This document shows, piece after piece, positions 22,513-34,217 of a stretch of 62,836 nt of DNA. Within the stretch, counting starts at the first letter, position 1. Every line of letters starts with the position of its first letter. The DNA comes from Cytidiella melzeri. Taxonomy: Eukaryota; Basidiomycota; Agaricomycetes; Polyporales; Irpicaceae. The position numbers and the translations under genes were made by a program. The DNA lies in the NCBI GenBank assembly GCA_022592445.1, contig JABYQR010000275.1:1-62836 (forward strand), in the 5' to 3' direction. The notes beneath the pieces are model-generated. The model saw only the letters and a program-made list of their open reading frames with translations, was not told where the DNA came from and did no database searches.

Positions 22513-22983
22513 GTGATTTTACCCCCTGGTACATCACCACATCTCACGTATGATCAGGTTTTGGAAGAGTGTGGCGGGGCCTGCTGGACACTGAGCTCAT
22601 ATGCTATGGTAGTCATAGAACAATAAACTACCGAGATACGCTGGCGCTGTTGCGTGCGGGTTTATGTATGTAAGGTGTGATATTTATACAAGTTCAAGCC
22701 AAACTTCCCCTCCACGCCTGTAACACAGACTTTGGGAAATGTTGGCTGACGTGTTGTCGGAGCAGTTGCCAGAGCTTTTTGCCATCTTCGTTCTTATTAT
22801 GGCCCCGGCTGGTGGTTGTAAAGCTAAAGCCCCCGCCAAGAAAACCTTTGAGATTGTCATGAGGAAAGGACAAACTCCTGGCACGAGTTTTGTGCAGCAA
22901 ATCATTTGCCTTGATAGCAGTACTGGAATTGCCATTTGTTAGTAGTAGTGGTCCAAGTCACACGGTGTTTGCTCCAACTTGAC
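22513..22983. other. Intergenic, no gene recognised
   Basis: This is the 3' flank of the carboxylesterase gene. Overlapping short ORFs on both strands at 22677-22942 have no supporting features. Confidence 0.45.
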
Positions 22984-23643
22984 TAAGATAGACCTCATTC
23001 AGAACCGTCTTCATCACATGACTTGACGTGACAAAGTGTGATGAAAGCGACTCAAAATCTAATGCGAATGTTTAAAAGCCATTTATCGTAAAACAAGAAC
23101 CTAGAGATTGTCGAGGATAGAGGTTCCGAGATTTCCTAGGTTACAGAATTGTCATAAAGTTGTTCAATTATCTTGCATTAAGTTTGCAAGCTTAGACGTC
23201 CGCATTTGGATTTTACTGGTATATACCAAATTAGGCAGGGCAATGCTTGTCCGACAAAGCGCGTCGCGTCGCGTCCTCCACCACATGCATTAGCACACAT
23301 GATACCCCTCTAACTATGCCCAAGAAGCGGAAATGGAATGTCAAAAACCTGGGCAGCCATGCTGTGCCCACCAAAGAGCCAAAAAAAGCGAAGTTAGATG
23401 ATGAAAACAAGGAAAATGTAAGTAATCTGACCTTCTTCACCTTCCTGCTCTCGAAAAAGACTAAGGAGAACACCTCCTAGGAAAGCCCCAGCTACCAGAC
23501 GTTTACGAGCACTTACGAGTAGTATAATGTACATTAGCTGCTTATAATAGCCCCTATACTGGGTGTTAAGTCTTTTCCGGTGCCAGCGTCACAGAATGTC
23601 ACAAAACATGTGATGAAGACGGTTCTGAATGAGGTCTATCTTA
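22984..23643 (+). mobile_element. Non-autonomous terminal-inverted-repeat element (660 bp)
   Basis: The segments 22984-23020 and 23607-23643 are perfect 37-bp inverted repeats (TAAGATAGACCTCATTC... inward from the left). Reading the outer TA pairs (22984-22985, 23642-23643) as duplicated target gives a TA-flanked element, consistent with Tc1/mariner-like or related transposases. Inside is one short exon-like ORF with a good splice donor but no remaining transposase body. The perfect repeats suggest recent activity. Confidence 0.8.
23316..23417 (+). pseudogene. Orphan first exon with nuclear-localisation-like start
   Basis: The ATG at 23316 opens 34 codons, MPKKRKWNVKNLGSHAVPTK then a Lys/Asp/Glu-rich end (KKAKLDDENKEN), stopping at a perfect donor GTAAGT (23418). 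The PKKRK cluster resembles a classical nuclear localisation signal. It lies inside the 660-bp inverted-repeat element, so it is likely the N-terminus of the lost transposase or another cargo gene. No downstream exon is recognisable before the right repeat. Confidence 0.55.
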
Positions 23644-23876
23644 ACGCTGCGCATTGCCGAACATGTTCGTTGAATGAGAATGCAATGGCCGAGTGGTTCA
23701 GAGCTGCCCAAATCCTGCACGACGAATGCATTGTGTGGATGATGTATTTTAACTTCTAATAACGGGAATTATGTCTTAAGCTATTACACGAAGATGAACC
23801 AGCGATGATAAAATGCAACAGGAGAAAACAATAATTTACCGTCCGAGCACTACAGGCAGCAATCTCTCCACAAACG
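23644..23876. other. Short intergenic, tRNA-like A-box only
   Basis: Convergent 3' flank of bir1. The stretch tggccgagtggttcagagc at 23686-23704 resembles a Ser/Leu tRNA A-box, but no B-box or acceptor stem follows. Confidence 0.4.
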
Positions 23877-26656
23877 TCACAGGTCCTCAATCATCTGTCG
23901 CGTCTCTGCAGCACGTTGCTTGAACACCGCGATCTGTCTGTCACCGTCCTCCTTGAACTGCTGATACTGAAGCTCAAGCTGGCGTCGGATGTATTCCTCA
24001 AGAGTCAAATTTTCCTCTTCTTCGGTGAGCGACGAGAGGTTATGGATTGATGTTATCGACAAGAAGGGTGTGAATGCTTTCAGAGCGGAAGCGGCGACGC
24101 TCGGTTCTTCTGCTGCCAGCTCCTCGTCAAACGATGGTAGAGCGCGGGCGGCGGGCGCAGCGACTTCCGATGGAGGTGCGCTCGAGTTGTCTGGAAGAGG
24201 CGTAGCTGGGCTTGGTATTCGCTCGACGACGGTTACTTTGGTCTCCTTCAACTTGACTATCGAAGACGGCTTCACTCGGGTTTCTTCCAACATCCCTTCT
24301 GCTGCGTCCATCGCGACGTCAGAAACAGTCGGAGGCGGAGATGGTATCAAAGCGGGTTTCCGACGATCCACAGACTTCGTCGCAGGGACAGCGATCGTCT
24401 TGAGCGCATCGTCCTGGACCGACCGAGGCGATGGTCCGGATACCTTGGAAAGAAGTGTGGCGGTAGATGACGAGCGCATCACAGAGGACTTCGAGGGCAT
24501 AGATCCGCTGGTGATGGAGCTAGTGCCAGAGGGTTTCTCGCCAACGATCGCCCGCAGTACGTCGAGCTCGTCATCATCGTCTGAGCTAATATCTACAATT
24601 TCGGTGCCAATACGAGAAGGAGGTCTAGCCAGCGAACCAGTAGCACGGGAGGACGGTCGTATCTGAGGCTTTACAGGCTCCAGCTTCGGATCGGAGTGGA
24701 TAGATTTCGAATCGTAGGCAAGCCTGCTATCTCGCGCTGACTCAGACACGTCCTCCATGACAACATCGGTTTGCAGTGTTTCCCTTGTGACCAACGTTTG
24801 CCTCTCAGACGTTTCTTGAAGAGGAACACCATACGTTTTCGAATGTCCACTCAGATCCTGGACACCATCAACCTCCATAGCTTGTTCCGCGGTTGCATAG
24901 CCTGCGTCATCAGATGTGCTCGAGCTCTTCCGACCCTTTCCTTGTGACACGGGGAGGTCAGGTGGAGGAAAAATGCCCAGCAGTTTATCATCTACGGGTC
25001 GATTTGAAGGATTCTTCTTCGTAAGTTTCTTGCTGACCATAGCCTGGGGCAGGATTACTAGAGCGTCTTCTTCATCCGACTCAATCTCGATGGCGGTCGA
25101 CCTGATCACCGCGGCAGCTTTGGCTTTTGATCTTGACTTCGGCGGAGGCATCAATTCTGCATCGTCGGGCTGCTTCGCGATAGCACTCTCTTGGCTTGCT
25201 TCGCTCTCCGGAGCAATCTTCTCTACTTTCCTAGCTTTAGTCGAGGATTTCAATTTTGGCTGTGACGAGGGAGGTTTGGTCGAAGGAGCAGGCTCAGAAT
25301 CGCTGTCCACGTTCGGTCTGGATCGGGTACGTGTGTGAGCGGGTTTCTTGAAGGAAGGTTCGACCTCCAGGTCGTCAGGTGCACTTTCCGCAACTTTTTT
25401 CGCCTTAGCTTTGCCTGGTGGACGACCTCGCTTTGGCTTTTGCACCTCCGGCACTTCCTCCACAGCTCCCATGTTGTCATCTTCATCCACCTCTACGATA
25501 GCCTCGATCTTATCGTTTGCCTTCTTCACACCCTTCTTCTTGGACTTCGAAACTCTCTTCCCGGTATCGCTACCACTCGGTTCCATGTCCTCCTCTGTTT
25601 CCGATGCATTCGTTGCCTTCATACGCCCACTTGTGCCCGTGGACCGGGCGGACCTTCGTGATGCAGGCGTCTTCGCAGGTACGCTAGACGCTCTGGTAGT
25701 TCTCTTCGTCTTCGCGGTGGTGAGGATAGTAAGTTCTGAAAGTTCGTCGGAGGACGGGTCGTCGTGAGCATGTGCGTCCACCTCAGCTGTCTTCTTCCTT
25801 GGTATTGATTGTGACGTAGAACGAGATGAGGCTTTGTTTGCTCGAGATGGTTGCACTTGTCTGCTAGAACCCTCTAACATTTCGAAGAAAGCGCAGCGCT
25901 TTCCCGACTTTGAGACTCGCTTGCGGTGCTCTTCACTGTTGTAGCCAGTTACCACTATTGTCAGCCTGTGCTCAACACCGCAGTATTTGTCTGGCGTACA
26001 GTGGGTCATCGTCCTTGTCCCAGCCAGCGAGGGTGGTTGTGCAGTACACGCATATAGCGGTGTCGTCTCCTGAAGAATGCGGCGCGTGCAAGAAACCTGC
26101 TTTAGCCATCTGTCGACGCGTAAGATTGAAATCAACGTCTGAGGTGCTAGCTTTGGTACTCACCCTTTTCGAGCTCGCGCCATGACCTCGTATACCGTCA
26201 TGTGGCCAGCTCGAGGCGAATGTATCATATCTAGCCTTCTCCATGGTCTTGCTGGTCGGTGCCCGCGACGGATCTTTGAATGTAAACCTGTAGACGTTCT
26301 ATACGAACTCGTGGCAGAACAATATAGTAGAACACACACCCGCCGCTCTCGTCCAGGTCCTCCATATTCCCGCACCGCGCAACAGCCCACGCACAGATGT
26401 CCCTACACCTCGCAAAATGTAGTGAGATCGGATCATCATCCTCGTCCCACATATCCAGCTCCTTCTTGCACATAAAACATCGCACGCTATCTCTGGCCTC
26501 TGGAGTTGGGTTGAAGTAGAATCCCGCTTCTGCCAGTTGCTCTGGCGTGGCCAAATATGTATTTGGGTGAGGCCATTTCAGCACAACGGTGCCACCTTTC
26601 GTTTTGACGCGTTTGGTTTTCTTGAATGACTCCAAGCGAGCTTCATAACAGTCCAT
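23877..26656 (-). CDS. bir1: Bir1/survivin homologue, chromosomal passenger complex
   Basis: It encodes two BIR domains and a long charged tail, the layout of fungal Bir1 (S. pombe Bir1/Cut17), which targets Aurora kinase and INCENP to centromeres and the spindle midzone. I start it at ATG 26656 (MDCYEARLESFKKTKRVK); the longer frame opens on TTG. BIR1 has CFMC, then 16 residues, His, 7 residues, Cys. BIR2 has CVYC, then 16 residues and His only if the intron 25936-25999 (donor GTACGC) is used; a 10-residue spacer then precedes Cys. The other intron is 26288-26339. These give exactly 888 codons. The middle is Ser/Pro/Lys-rich with many Ser-Thr-Pro sites and an AT-hook-like KPKRGRPPGKAK. The C-terminus is helical (LTLEEYIRRQLELQYQQFKE), where Bir1 binds its partners. 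Confidence 0.92.
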
Positions 26657-27361
26657 GAAGCTTGGAGGCGCGAAACGCGGCTGAATGCTAGAGGGGCGGA
26701 CGCGTTCAGCTGAAAGTTGTTGTTTAAGCTGAGGGACGGGACCCCGGAACAAGACCAAAGTATGGAAAGACCCTGGACACTGCTGAGCGCGTGCTCATAA
26801 CAACACCGACATCTTGCACCAACTAAAAATGCGCTGGCCAATGGCATGTGCATGGGCACCGACGATGCAGCGTAGACGGCGTTCAAACTTTTGTGCCTAT
26901 AGATATGGCGAGTGGCTTTTAGAAGGGAAAGCGTGTACATCGCGCATCAGCAGTCGTTTGGAACAAAGCGCAACTGTGTCAGTGCGTGGGGACGCTTTTG
27001 AAAGGAGTATCAGGATGCTTGCGCTGGGACCATCATAGTAGATATTTCTCGAATTACCTACGGCTACTGCAAGCAAGCACACGATGGACTCAGTTTAGGA
27101 TCCGTATCAACAATTCTTGGCATTGTCAATGAAGTACACAACCAAGCCCGCGAGCTACACAACCACGATCCACTAGCATGTACAGTGCGCACCGTACCAT
27201 GCAGCTTGCTTCCAATGCACGGCGTATATCGCCGCCTCGTCTCCCCTCGACTATCATGCTTCTACCCCCGCGGAAAGGTTCGGCACTAATGATAGACAGA
27301 CAAAGCTATCACCGTCTTCTGGAACGAGCTGGAAAATGCAGAGGAAGGACCGCGAGTAGGG
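26657..27361. other. Intergenic, bir1 promoter side
   Basis: Upstream region of bir1. No gene recognised; the ORFs here are short and overlapping. Confidence 0.5.
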
Positions 27362-28112
27362 GCAGTCCGTAGGATAGATAGGCGATGATTTCGACACGGA
27401 TGATATGATCTGGGGTAATTAATTTGCTTCATTCACCTTAAGCCAACAAAGGCAAGGCGACAAACAGAACGCGGAATGTTTATAGTCTGCACCAAGACCA
27501 GGCGGGGTGAGTATTCTGTGGTCCTTTCGGACCGCACAGACTGAGTGAACTCACCAGGACACCCAACGGTTCCTGGAAACTCTTGACAGGGGTACAGAGA
27601 CCCTCAAGAGAACCATATGCAGCAGGCTTCGAAGTAGTTCCTTTCGCAAACTTCGTACGACTTGGATCGACTAACCCCCTTTCCGCCTATGAATCGGCAG
27701 TTTGAGACGTGGATTGTACAGTCCAAAGAGCAAAAGAGCAGCCCATAGGATAGATGGGCGATCATTTCGACACGGATGATATGATCTGGGGTAATTAATT
27801 TGCTTCATTCACCTTAAGCCAACAAAGGCAAGGCGACAAACAGAACGCGATCTATTTAAAGTCTGCACCAAGACCAGGCGGGGTGAGTGTTATATGGTCC
27901 TTTTAGACCGCGCAGACTAAGTGAACTCACCAGGACACCCAACGGTTCCTGGAAAACCCTTGACAGGGTTACAGAATCCCTCAACAGGACCCTATGCAGC
28001 AGGCTTCGAGGTAGTTCCTTTCGCAAACTACGTACGACTCGGAACGACTAACCCCCTTTCCGCCTATGAATCGACAGTTTGAGACATGCATTGTACTGTC
28101 CAAAGAGCAAAA
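27362..28112. repeat. Tandem duplication, two ~376-bp units with hairpin potential
   Basis: Unit 1 is 27362-27737 and unit 2 is 27738-28112, direct and adjacent. They differ by scattered substitutions and few length changes. Neither has a conserved ORF. Within unit 1, strong inverted repeats follow one another: 27515-27540 (TCTGTG...CACAGA around a GTCC/GGAC stem), 27554-27576 (CCAGGA...TCCTGG) and 27580-27610 (CTCTTGA...TCAAGAG with an inner GGGT/ACCC stem). Unit 2 keeps most of these. A TATA-like tttaaata (minus strand) lies in unit 2 near 27852. It could be a duplicated non-coding RNA or a decayed repeat; it matches no snRNA, SRP or RNase P landmark that I could recognise. Confidence 0.85.
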
Positions 28113-28420
28113 CAATACTGACCATACGCTGGGGATGACCTTCTTTCACTCCCAATCGAGCTCGCAAGCTGCAAGATTGGATCCTCGTGGTCAGAGCCAA
28201 AGAGACGACGACGCGAAACGCATCTTGGTATGGTGTCGTCTTTAGGGCAGCCACTGCACAAGGCGCTTGTATCTCCGCAAAAGTTACCTCAGCAGGTGCT
28301 CAACTTCTCTCGACCGCTCCTTCAAGAAAATAACGGTCACCTCAATAACCGCTGTATCTCTTATACAACGATGCTGTAATCACACCTAATCCTTATTTTG
28401 TATATCAAACAACTCACCTC
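28113..28420. promoter_or_regulatory. Upstream region of the polymerase gene
   Basis: 308 bp before ATG 28421 with no supported ORF. It must contain the promoter. No distinct TATA box is certain. Confidence 0.4.
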
Positions 28421-30791
28421 ATGCCGTTCAAGCGACCCGCACCATCCCTCCATGAACTGTCCTCTGGCTATTCATCTAGGTCAGAATCTGGAGTTGGCGA
28501 CATTGGCATCCCTTCCAAGAGGTCAAAACTCAGCAATTCCGCTAAGGTTCTACCGCATGTCAAGCTGTACATTGTCCAGGCCAAATTAGACAGCTCCAGT
28601 ATTGCTGAGTTGTTCGCTCTCGCCGAGCGTAACTGCGAAAGCCTCTGTCATGACATCGAAGACGCAGATGTTGTCCTCACTGCTCTCACTATGAGACGTC
28701 GCCTTGAACGCCACGTCTCATGGGAAGTTGCTGTAAGTGGTTCATTTGCTGCTCTTCACTTATGCCAACCTGATCATCTTTCTAGAGAACTAAAGCAATA
28801 GTCACGCCCAGCTGGCTGCGAGATTCCGTCGCAGAGGGAAAAGCACTACCTTGTGGTGGTTATGTTGCGTTACCAGACTTGCATGACGAGACAGTCAAGA
28901 ACTGTCCGTCGTGCAACAAGCGTTCCTGCGAGTGCGACGATACTTCGGATGAACACGACGGGGTTGTCAGGGAAATACGCGATTATCCCTCACCGTCAGC
29001 TAGCTCTTCATCTTCGATCTCGAGGGAGCCAAAATTCGTACCGCCTCCTTCTTCAGGCGCCACCGGGCTCGTGTCTATACCCAATACCCTCCTTCCTCCG
29101 TCTTCTCCGATACCTACAAACACAGGTCGGCTCTCCTGGAAATCGCGATATGCATGTCAGCGTGCTTCTCCTCTTCTATGTCCCAATCAGTCGCTGGCCG
29201 TTGAGCTGGACATCATCAAGCGAAGTCGTGCGCTTGAAGGCGAAGAAAGAAGTGCACTGAGTTACTCCAGGGCCATTGCTGGCATCAAGGGTGCGTGTCG
29301 GACCGTATGAGTAATGTGACTAAATGACATTGCTGACTTATAACGTAGCCTACCCTCATCGGGTCTCTTCTCGTGCGCATATAAGCGAAATACCTTACTG
29401 TGGAACGAAGATTTCAGACTTGGTTGGTATCATCTGTCGTAGGTCTCAGAAGCTGAACTACAACTGATACCTAGCGTAGATCAGAGAATTCGTAGAAACA
29501 GAACAGATATCCGAAGCGCGCACCATCGCCTCATCGGAGCGCTTCCAAAGTCTCTCGCTATTCTCATCCGTTTACGGCATAGGCCCACATACAGCTCGTC
29601 GGCTCTATGCTCTCGGCCTCAAGACGGTCGAGGACCTTGAGATTTACTATGGCGTCGACCCGGCAGAGACAGAGGAGTCTCAACTTGTAGAGTTGGAGCA
29701 TCAGGAGGGCTACGGGCAGAAGTTTGATACCAGTCTTGGTGAAACCTGGATCAAAATCGCGTTAGGTTTGAGGAAGGACTTGGATATAAAGTGAGTAAAA
29801 CGGTTTTGAAGGATGGAACTCAGTGCGATTCATACTCTCTCGCGTCTCAGAATCCCAAGAGATGAAATAGAGGAAATGGCTCGTGTCGTCATGCTCGAGT
29901 TGGATGAGTTGGAGCCTGGATGTGTTTCGACCATTGTCGGAGGGTACGTTGTGGGTTTGGCTACTCATGAGTCCTGCCAGTTGAATGCTCGCTAGCTATC
30001 GTAGAGGGAAGCCTGAAAGTAACGACGTGGATATCGTATTCACCCATCCGAATTCCGAGGTAGCTAAAAGTCTTTGCAAACGTTTTGTGAAGAGATTGTA
30101 CGAGAAAGGTGAGCGCATTATATCGGGAACGTTAAGCAGCTGTGACAGTATGATATGATTAGGCCTTGTAACACATGTCATGCGTAAGTGTCCTTTCTCT
30201 CTCTTGAAGGAACATACTCAGAAAATAATTCAAAAGATCTGTCAAGCTTCCATGCACACGACGCACTCCGTACCACTCACTGGGACTCTCTGGAGAAGGC
30301 CCTGACGGTATTTACGTTACCTCCGTCGTCCCCGTTCTATCGCGGCACAAGGAGACGGCTGGACTTGATATTTGCCCTCCCAGAGGTGTACTGGACGGCT
30401 GTCGTCGGATGGTGAGTCCTCTGAGAGTGATACCATATCCATGCGTTTGACGATGGACATTTGTGCTGAAGGAGTGGGTCGATCATGTTCCAGCGTGATC
30501 TTCGACAGTATGCCAAAGACAAAATGTACGTATAGTTCGACTTGAAACATGACTTGTCATGTAAACATGAAGAAGCTGAATTTTTATTCAACCTAGGGCA
30601 ATGAAGTTTGATAGCTCTGGGATGTGAGTATTCTTCGCATCTATGCTGCATGATATATGAAGCGATATTACTGCGTGTACAGAACACGGCGATACGACTC
30701 GAAGCCGTTCTTCCCAAAGACGGAAAAGGAGGTGTTCGACTTGTTTGAGTTGGAGTGGGTGGATCCGACGCTGAGGAATGCAGATGTGTGA
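28421..30791 (+). CDS. pol4: Family X DNA polymerase (Pol4 / Pol lambda-mu type) with BRCT domain
   Basis: Gap-filling polymerase of base-excision repair and non-homologous end joining in the nucleus. The ATG at 28421 is followed by a basic N-terminus and a BRCT domain (VKLYIVQAKLDSSSIAELFA, then AIVTPSWLRDSVAEGKALP). A Ser/Pro-rich linker carries a cysteine cluster (CPSCNKRSCEC) and PPPSSPIPTN. The polymerase core has the helix-hairpin-helix FSSVYGIGPHTARRLYALGL, the nucleotide-binding VGGYRRGKPESNDVDIVF with the DVD metal ligands, and the third Asp in RRLDLIFALP. The thumb ends FPKTEKEVFDLFELEWVDP. There are at least eight short introns. The stop TGA is at 30789-30791. All three catalytic Asp residues are present, so it is probably functional. 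Confidence 0.92.
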
Positions 30792-31137
30792 TATGATTGT
30801 GTACTTTCTTGGTCGGCACGGAATACATGAAACGTATATTCCCCCGAGTTGAACTACTCAGAGCTGTGAAGAAATTGTTGGAACTCAAAATTGAACCAAT
30901 TTAAGTTTTACGCGAAAACTGCTGAAACTCGGTTGATTGTGGGCTGGTCGCGGTGCTCTGACTCCGCCACACTAGTGCTGTGAAATATATACCATATGCA
31001 CACATCGACAACAGACAGCGAACGAATCCAAACTATCCAAGCAGAGGCGTAAACCACCTACAAACTCTGGCAGGGTATCTCTCAAAAGAATCAAACACGA
31101 TCGTGACCTGGACAGACTACAATCCCCGCTCTCACGT
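30792..31137. other. Convergent 3' flanks
   Basis: 346 bp between the convergent stops of the polymerase and a membrane-protein gene. No gene recognised. Confidence 0.5.
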
Positions 31138-32298
31138 TCACCATCTGCTTTTGCCACCGTAGTTCATCCTTCCATTTTCGTTGCGAACACCAGCCCCAAG
31201 AAGCTCCTGTCTAGAAGGCACAATACCCGGGACGAGGAACAGCAGGGCAGCTATGAGTTCCGTAGTCGCAACAAGCGGATAAAAGTAGACCGCTTTGTTG
31301 TGCTACACATAATTAGTGTCGGAGAGTGTACATGTGAGGCAAGGGAAAGGAGAGACTGACCTGTGCAGAAGTTGATACTGTCGCGCAGAGGAAGGCCTCG
31401 CGTACGATACAAAGGAGCGCGATGAGATGGAGCACAAAGATGCCGTGTTTAGGACCATATCGGGTGTTGGCTATACAATGGAGGTATTGACTGTGAGCTC
31501 TCCATCTTGTCGCGTTTCGGAAGAGGAGGAGATACTCACTGGCCATTTCATCATATGCGAGAACAAGGGTCACAATGAGGAGTAGACATGCCACGACGAG
31601 AAAGATGTACAAGCTTGCGCGTCGGAGATTGAGAGCGGATGTATCGTCTGGGTTGTTGCCTTCTTCTACCTGCACGCGCAGATGGAGTGTTAATACGTCT
31701 TTTGTAAATTGTTGTAACTTGACTTACACCGGAGATAATGCTACAGACGATTGCTGCCGTGAGAGCGAGACGGATGAGGGTACGTGTCCTACGGATGAGG
31801 TTGACGAACGAGCCCAATAAACCACGCGTTGATATGTTGAAGCCATTGGTCAAGACATCCCTGAAATAGAACGAGGCCGTAAGGCTTGTGCACCAAAGCA
31901 GGTGGAAGGTGAGACGTACCGGTCGAGGACTAGAGTGTACGCTGAATAGAGGAGACCGATGAACCCAATGCTGTATATGACTTCTTGGGCTATTATCAGG
32001 CCAATGTTTGCACTAGCACTGTCGCTGCCAGAAATGACGGCTCTCAAGATAAAGCCTGTCATCCGGACTGGTAGGATTTACGATGACAATCAATGATAGT
32101 TCTGCGAAGTAAGGGGTATAGACACTCACATAGACAAAAGATGGCGAGCGAACGCCATACGAACGTTGGCGAGCGGAAACTGAGGAAAAGGTATATCGCC
32201 AGCAGAGGTGCGTAGATGACAGAGAATACGATGGCGGCAGGGAGCTCGTTGTGCTCGATGCCTACAAGCCTTCCGTAGCTGTCAGTGCTGGTCGACAT
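31138..32298 (-). CDS. Seven-helix membrane protein, paralogue 1
   Basis: The ATG at 32298 (MSTSTDSYGRLVGIEHNELP) leads through about six exons to a stop at 31138-31140. Predicted helices are ELPAAIVFSVIYAPLLAIYL; the pair around FCLCE and VRMTGFILRAVISG; IIAQEVIYSIGFIGLLYSAY; TLIRLALTAAIVCSIISGV; ASLYIFLVVACLLLIVTLVL; IFVLHLIALLCIVREAFLC; and FYPLVATTELIAALLFLVPG, followed by IVPSRQELL. That makes seven, with a short cytosol-like tail. The pattern recalls fungal seven-helix families such as DUF7702 or RTA1, but I cannot assign it. It is a close duplicate of the gene at 32983-34217, and introns fall at the same places. Confidence 0.78.
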
Positions 32299-32982
32299 AT
32301 TGTGGTGAAGAGGTGAGGCCTGAGGGTGAGCATGGGATTCAGAGACACGATGTTACTTATACTGTGGCCCCCACCGGCAGCGCACTGGAACACCCCTGTT
32401 GGCGTACGATCAAACTGTAGGCACGGATAGGGAGTGCCGCACTTCTTCATAGTGGGGCTGGCAGACTCAAAGTGCGGTATATGGGCGTCGAGGTGGTCAA
32501 CAACAACTTGAAACAGTGGTATCCTCAAGCGCCTAACACGACTCTAGTGATCGCTCCCGTTTCTTCCGTCTGTTTTGATACTTTCCGTTGCGGCTCGTCT
32601 GTATTAGTATCTCCCGCCTCCGCTTGGATCCAGCCTCCGACTGTTCCATTTTGTCTTGGCCGTTTCTCTCTATAGCTGTACAAAGGAACCCATGTATTGG
32701 ATGTTTATGTGCATTCTTGCTACTATACTACCTTCTTGCCCGCTGATTGTGTATTCTTTTGCACCACTCATAATGATGGACGCAATGACTATCAGACACG
32801 ATAATTCATTTGCTTATAGTCCGTAGTGGTCTAGTCCGACTACATATCATAATAGTACTATGATACATACACTATACACGCTCTAATATAACACAGCGAG
32901 CAAGCTGAGTCCGCGGTATCCATCAAAGTAGCGTTCATCACCAACGAGATGAACTCGTGGACGGTTTCTCTCGATTCCAGAA
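32299..32982. other. Intergenic between duplicated membrane-protein genes
   Basis: The part next to 32298 (to about 32480) resembles the sequence upstream of 34217 (shared atatgggcgtcgag block), so it was duplicated with the gene and probably holds the promoter. The remainder shows no gene. Confidence 0.5.
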
Positions 32983-34217
32983 TCAAACACGAGCGTGCAT
33001 TCCGTTCTGTTCTGGACGCATCAACCTGTCCCCACTTTGACGTTCGCCGTCGCCTTTGTCGCCATAGTTCATCCTTCCCTTCTCGTTGCGAACACCAGCT
33101 TCGAGAAGTTCCTTTCTGGAAGGTACGATACCCGGAACGAGGAACAGCAAAGCACATATCAGTTCCGTTGTCGCAACGAGCGGGTAGAAGTATGCCGCTT
33201 TGTTGTGCTGCACACATATAGTGTCAGACAGTGTATATGTGAGGCAAGGGGAAAGGAAAGTCGTACCTGTGCAGAGGTTGACACTGTCGCGCAGAGGAAG
33301 GCCTCACGGACGATGCAGAGGAGCGCGATGACAAGGAGCGCAAAAATGCCGTGTTTAGGGCCATATCGGATGTTGGCTACGATAAATAGAATTCACCCTC
33401 AGGTCTCCTTCTTGCGTCGCAGAAGGCAGAAGAGGGAAGATACTCACTGGCCATTTCGTCATATGCGAGGACGACGGTCACAATTAGGAGTAGGCATGCC
33501 ACGACGAGGAAGATGTACAAGCTGGCGCGTCGGAGGTCGAGAGCAGTTTGTTGGTCGGTTGCGTTGTTTGGATTACCTTGTTTGACCTGCGTGCGCACAT
33601 AGACTATCAATATGACTTGTTGCAGCTTTTTTGAAGTTGTCATGACTTACACCGGAGATTATACCACAAATGATTGCTACTGTGAGAGCGAGACGGATAA
33701 GCATACGTGTCCTGCGGATGAGATCGACGAATGCGCCTAATGGACCACGCGATGATGTGTTGAAACCATTGGTCAGGACATCGCTGAAGGTCAACGAGGT
33801 CGTCAGTCTTGTACAATACAAGTAGGACGAATAGTATACGTACCGATCGAGGACTAGGGTGTACGCGGAATAGAGGAGACCGAAGAACCCAATGCTGTAG
33901 ATAACTCCTTGGGCTATCACTAGGCCAATGTTTGCACTAGCACCGTCGCTGGCAGCAATGACGGCTCGCAAAATAAAGCCTGTCATCCGGACTGGTAGAA
34001 TTTACGACCACGATATGATGATAGTCCTGCGAAATAAGGGGTATAGACACTCACATAGACAAAAGATGGCGAGCGAACGCCATACGAATGTTGGCGAGCG
34101 GAAACTAAGGAGAAGGTATATCGCCAGCAGAGGTGCGTAGATGACAGAGAATACGATGGCAGCAGGGAGCTCATTGTGCTCTATGCCTTCGAGCCTTCCG
34201 TAGCTGGTGGTTGACAT
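32983..34217 (-). CDS. Seven-helix membrane protein, paralogue 2
   Basis: The ATG at 34217 (MSTTSYGRLEGIEHNELPAA) opens a gene nearly identical in layout to paralogue 1. Helices are ELPAAIVFSVIYAPLLAIYL, VRMTGFILRAVIAASD, IAQGVIYSIGFFGLLYSAYT, LIRLALTVAIICGIISGV, ASLYIFLVVACLLLIVTVVL, a segment ending VREAFLC, and FYPLVATTELICALLFLVPG. The C-terminus differs: after NYGDKGDGERQSGD it runs further to a stop at 32983-32985. Differences cluster in loops and tail while helices are conserved, which suggests both copies are or were under selection. Role unknown; plasma-membrane sensor or transporter is speculation. Confidence 0.78.

Noticed and set aside
23682..23735. tRNA-Ser/Leu-like start (tggccgagtggttcagagc)
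   Set aside because: Only an A-box-like stretch is present. There is no B-box (GGTTCGAATCC type), no variable arm and no paired acceptor stem in the following 60 bases.
23989..25767. Long plus-strand ORFs (225, 140, 139 aa) opposite bir1
   Set aside because: They are antisense shadows of the low-complexity, Ser/Lys/Glu-rich bir1 tail and have no domains or splice logic.
27362..28112. U2 or other spliceosomal snRNA in the tandem repeat
   Set aside because: A ttggctta-like stretch on the minus strand recalls U2, but the branch-recognition GTAGTA and Sm-site landmarks are missing.
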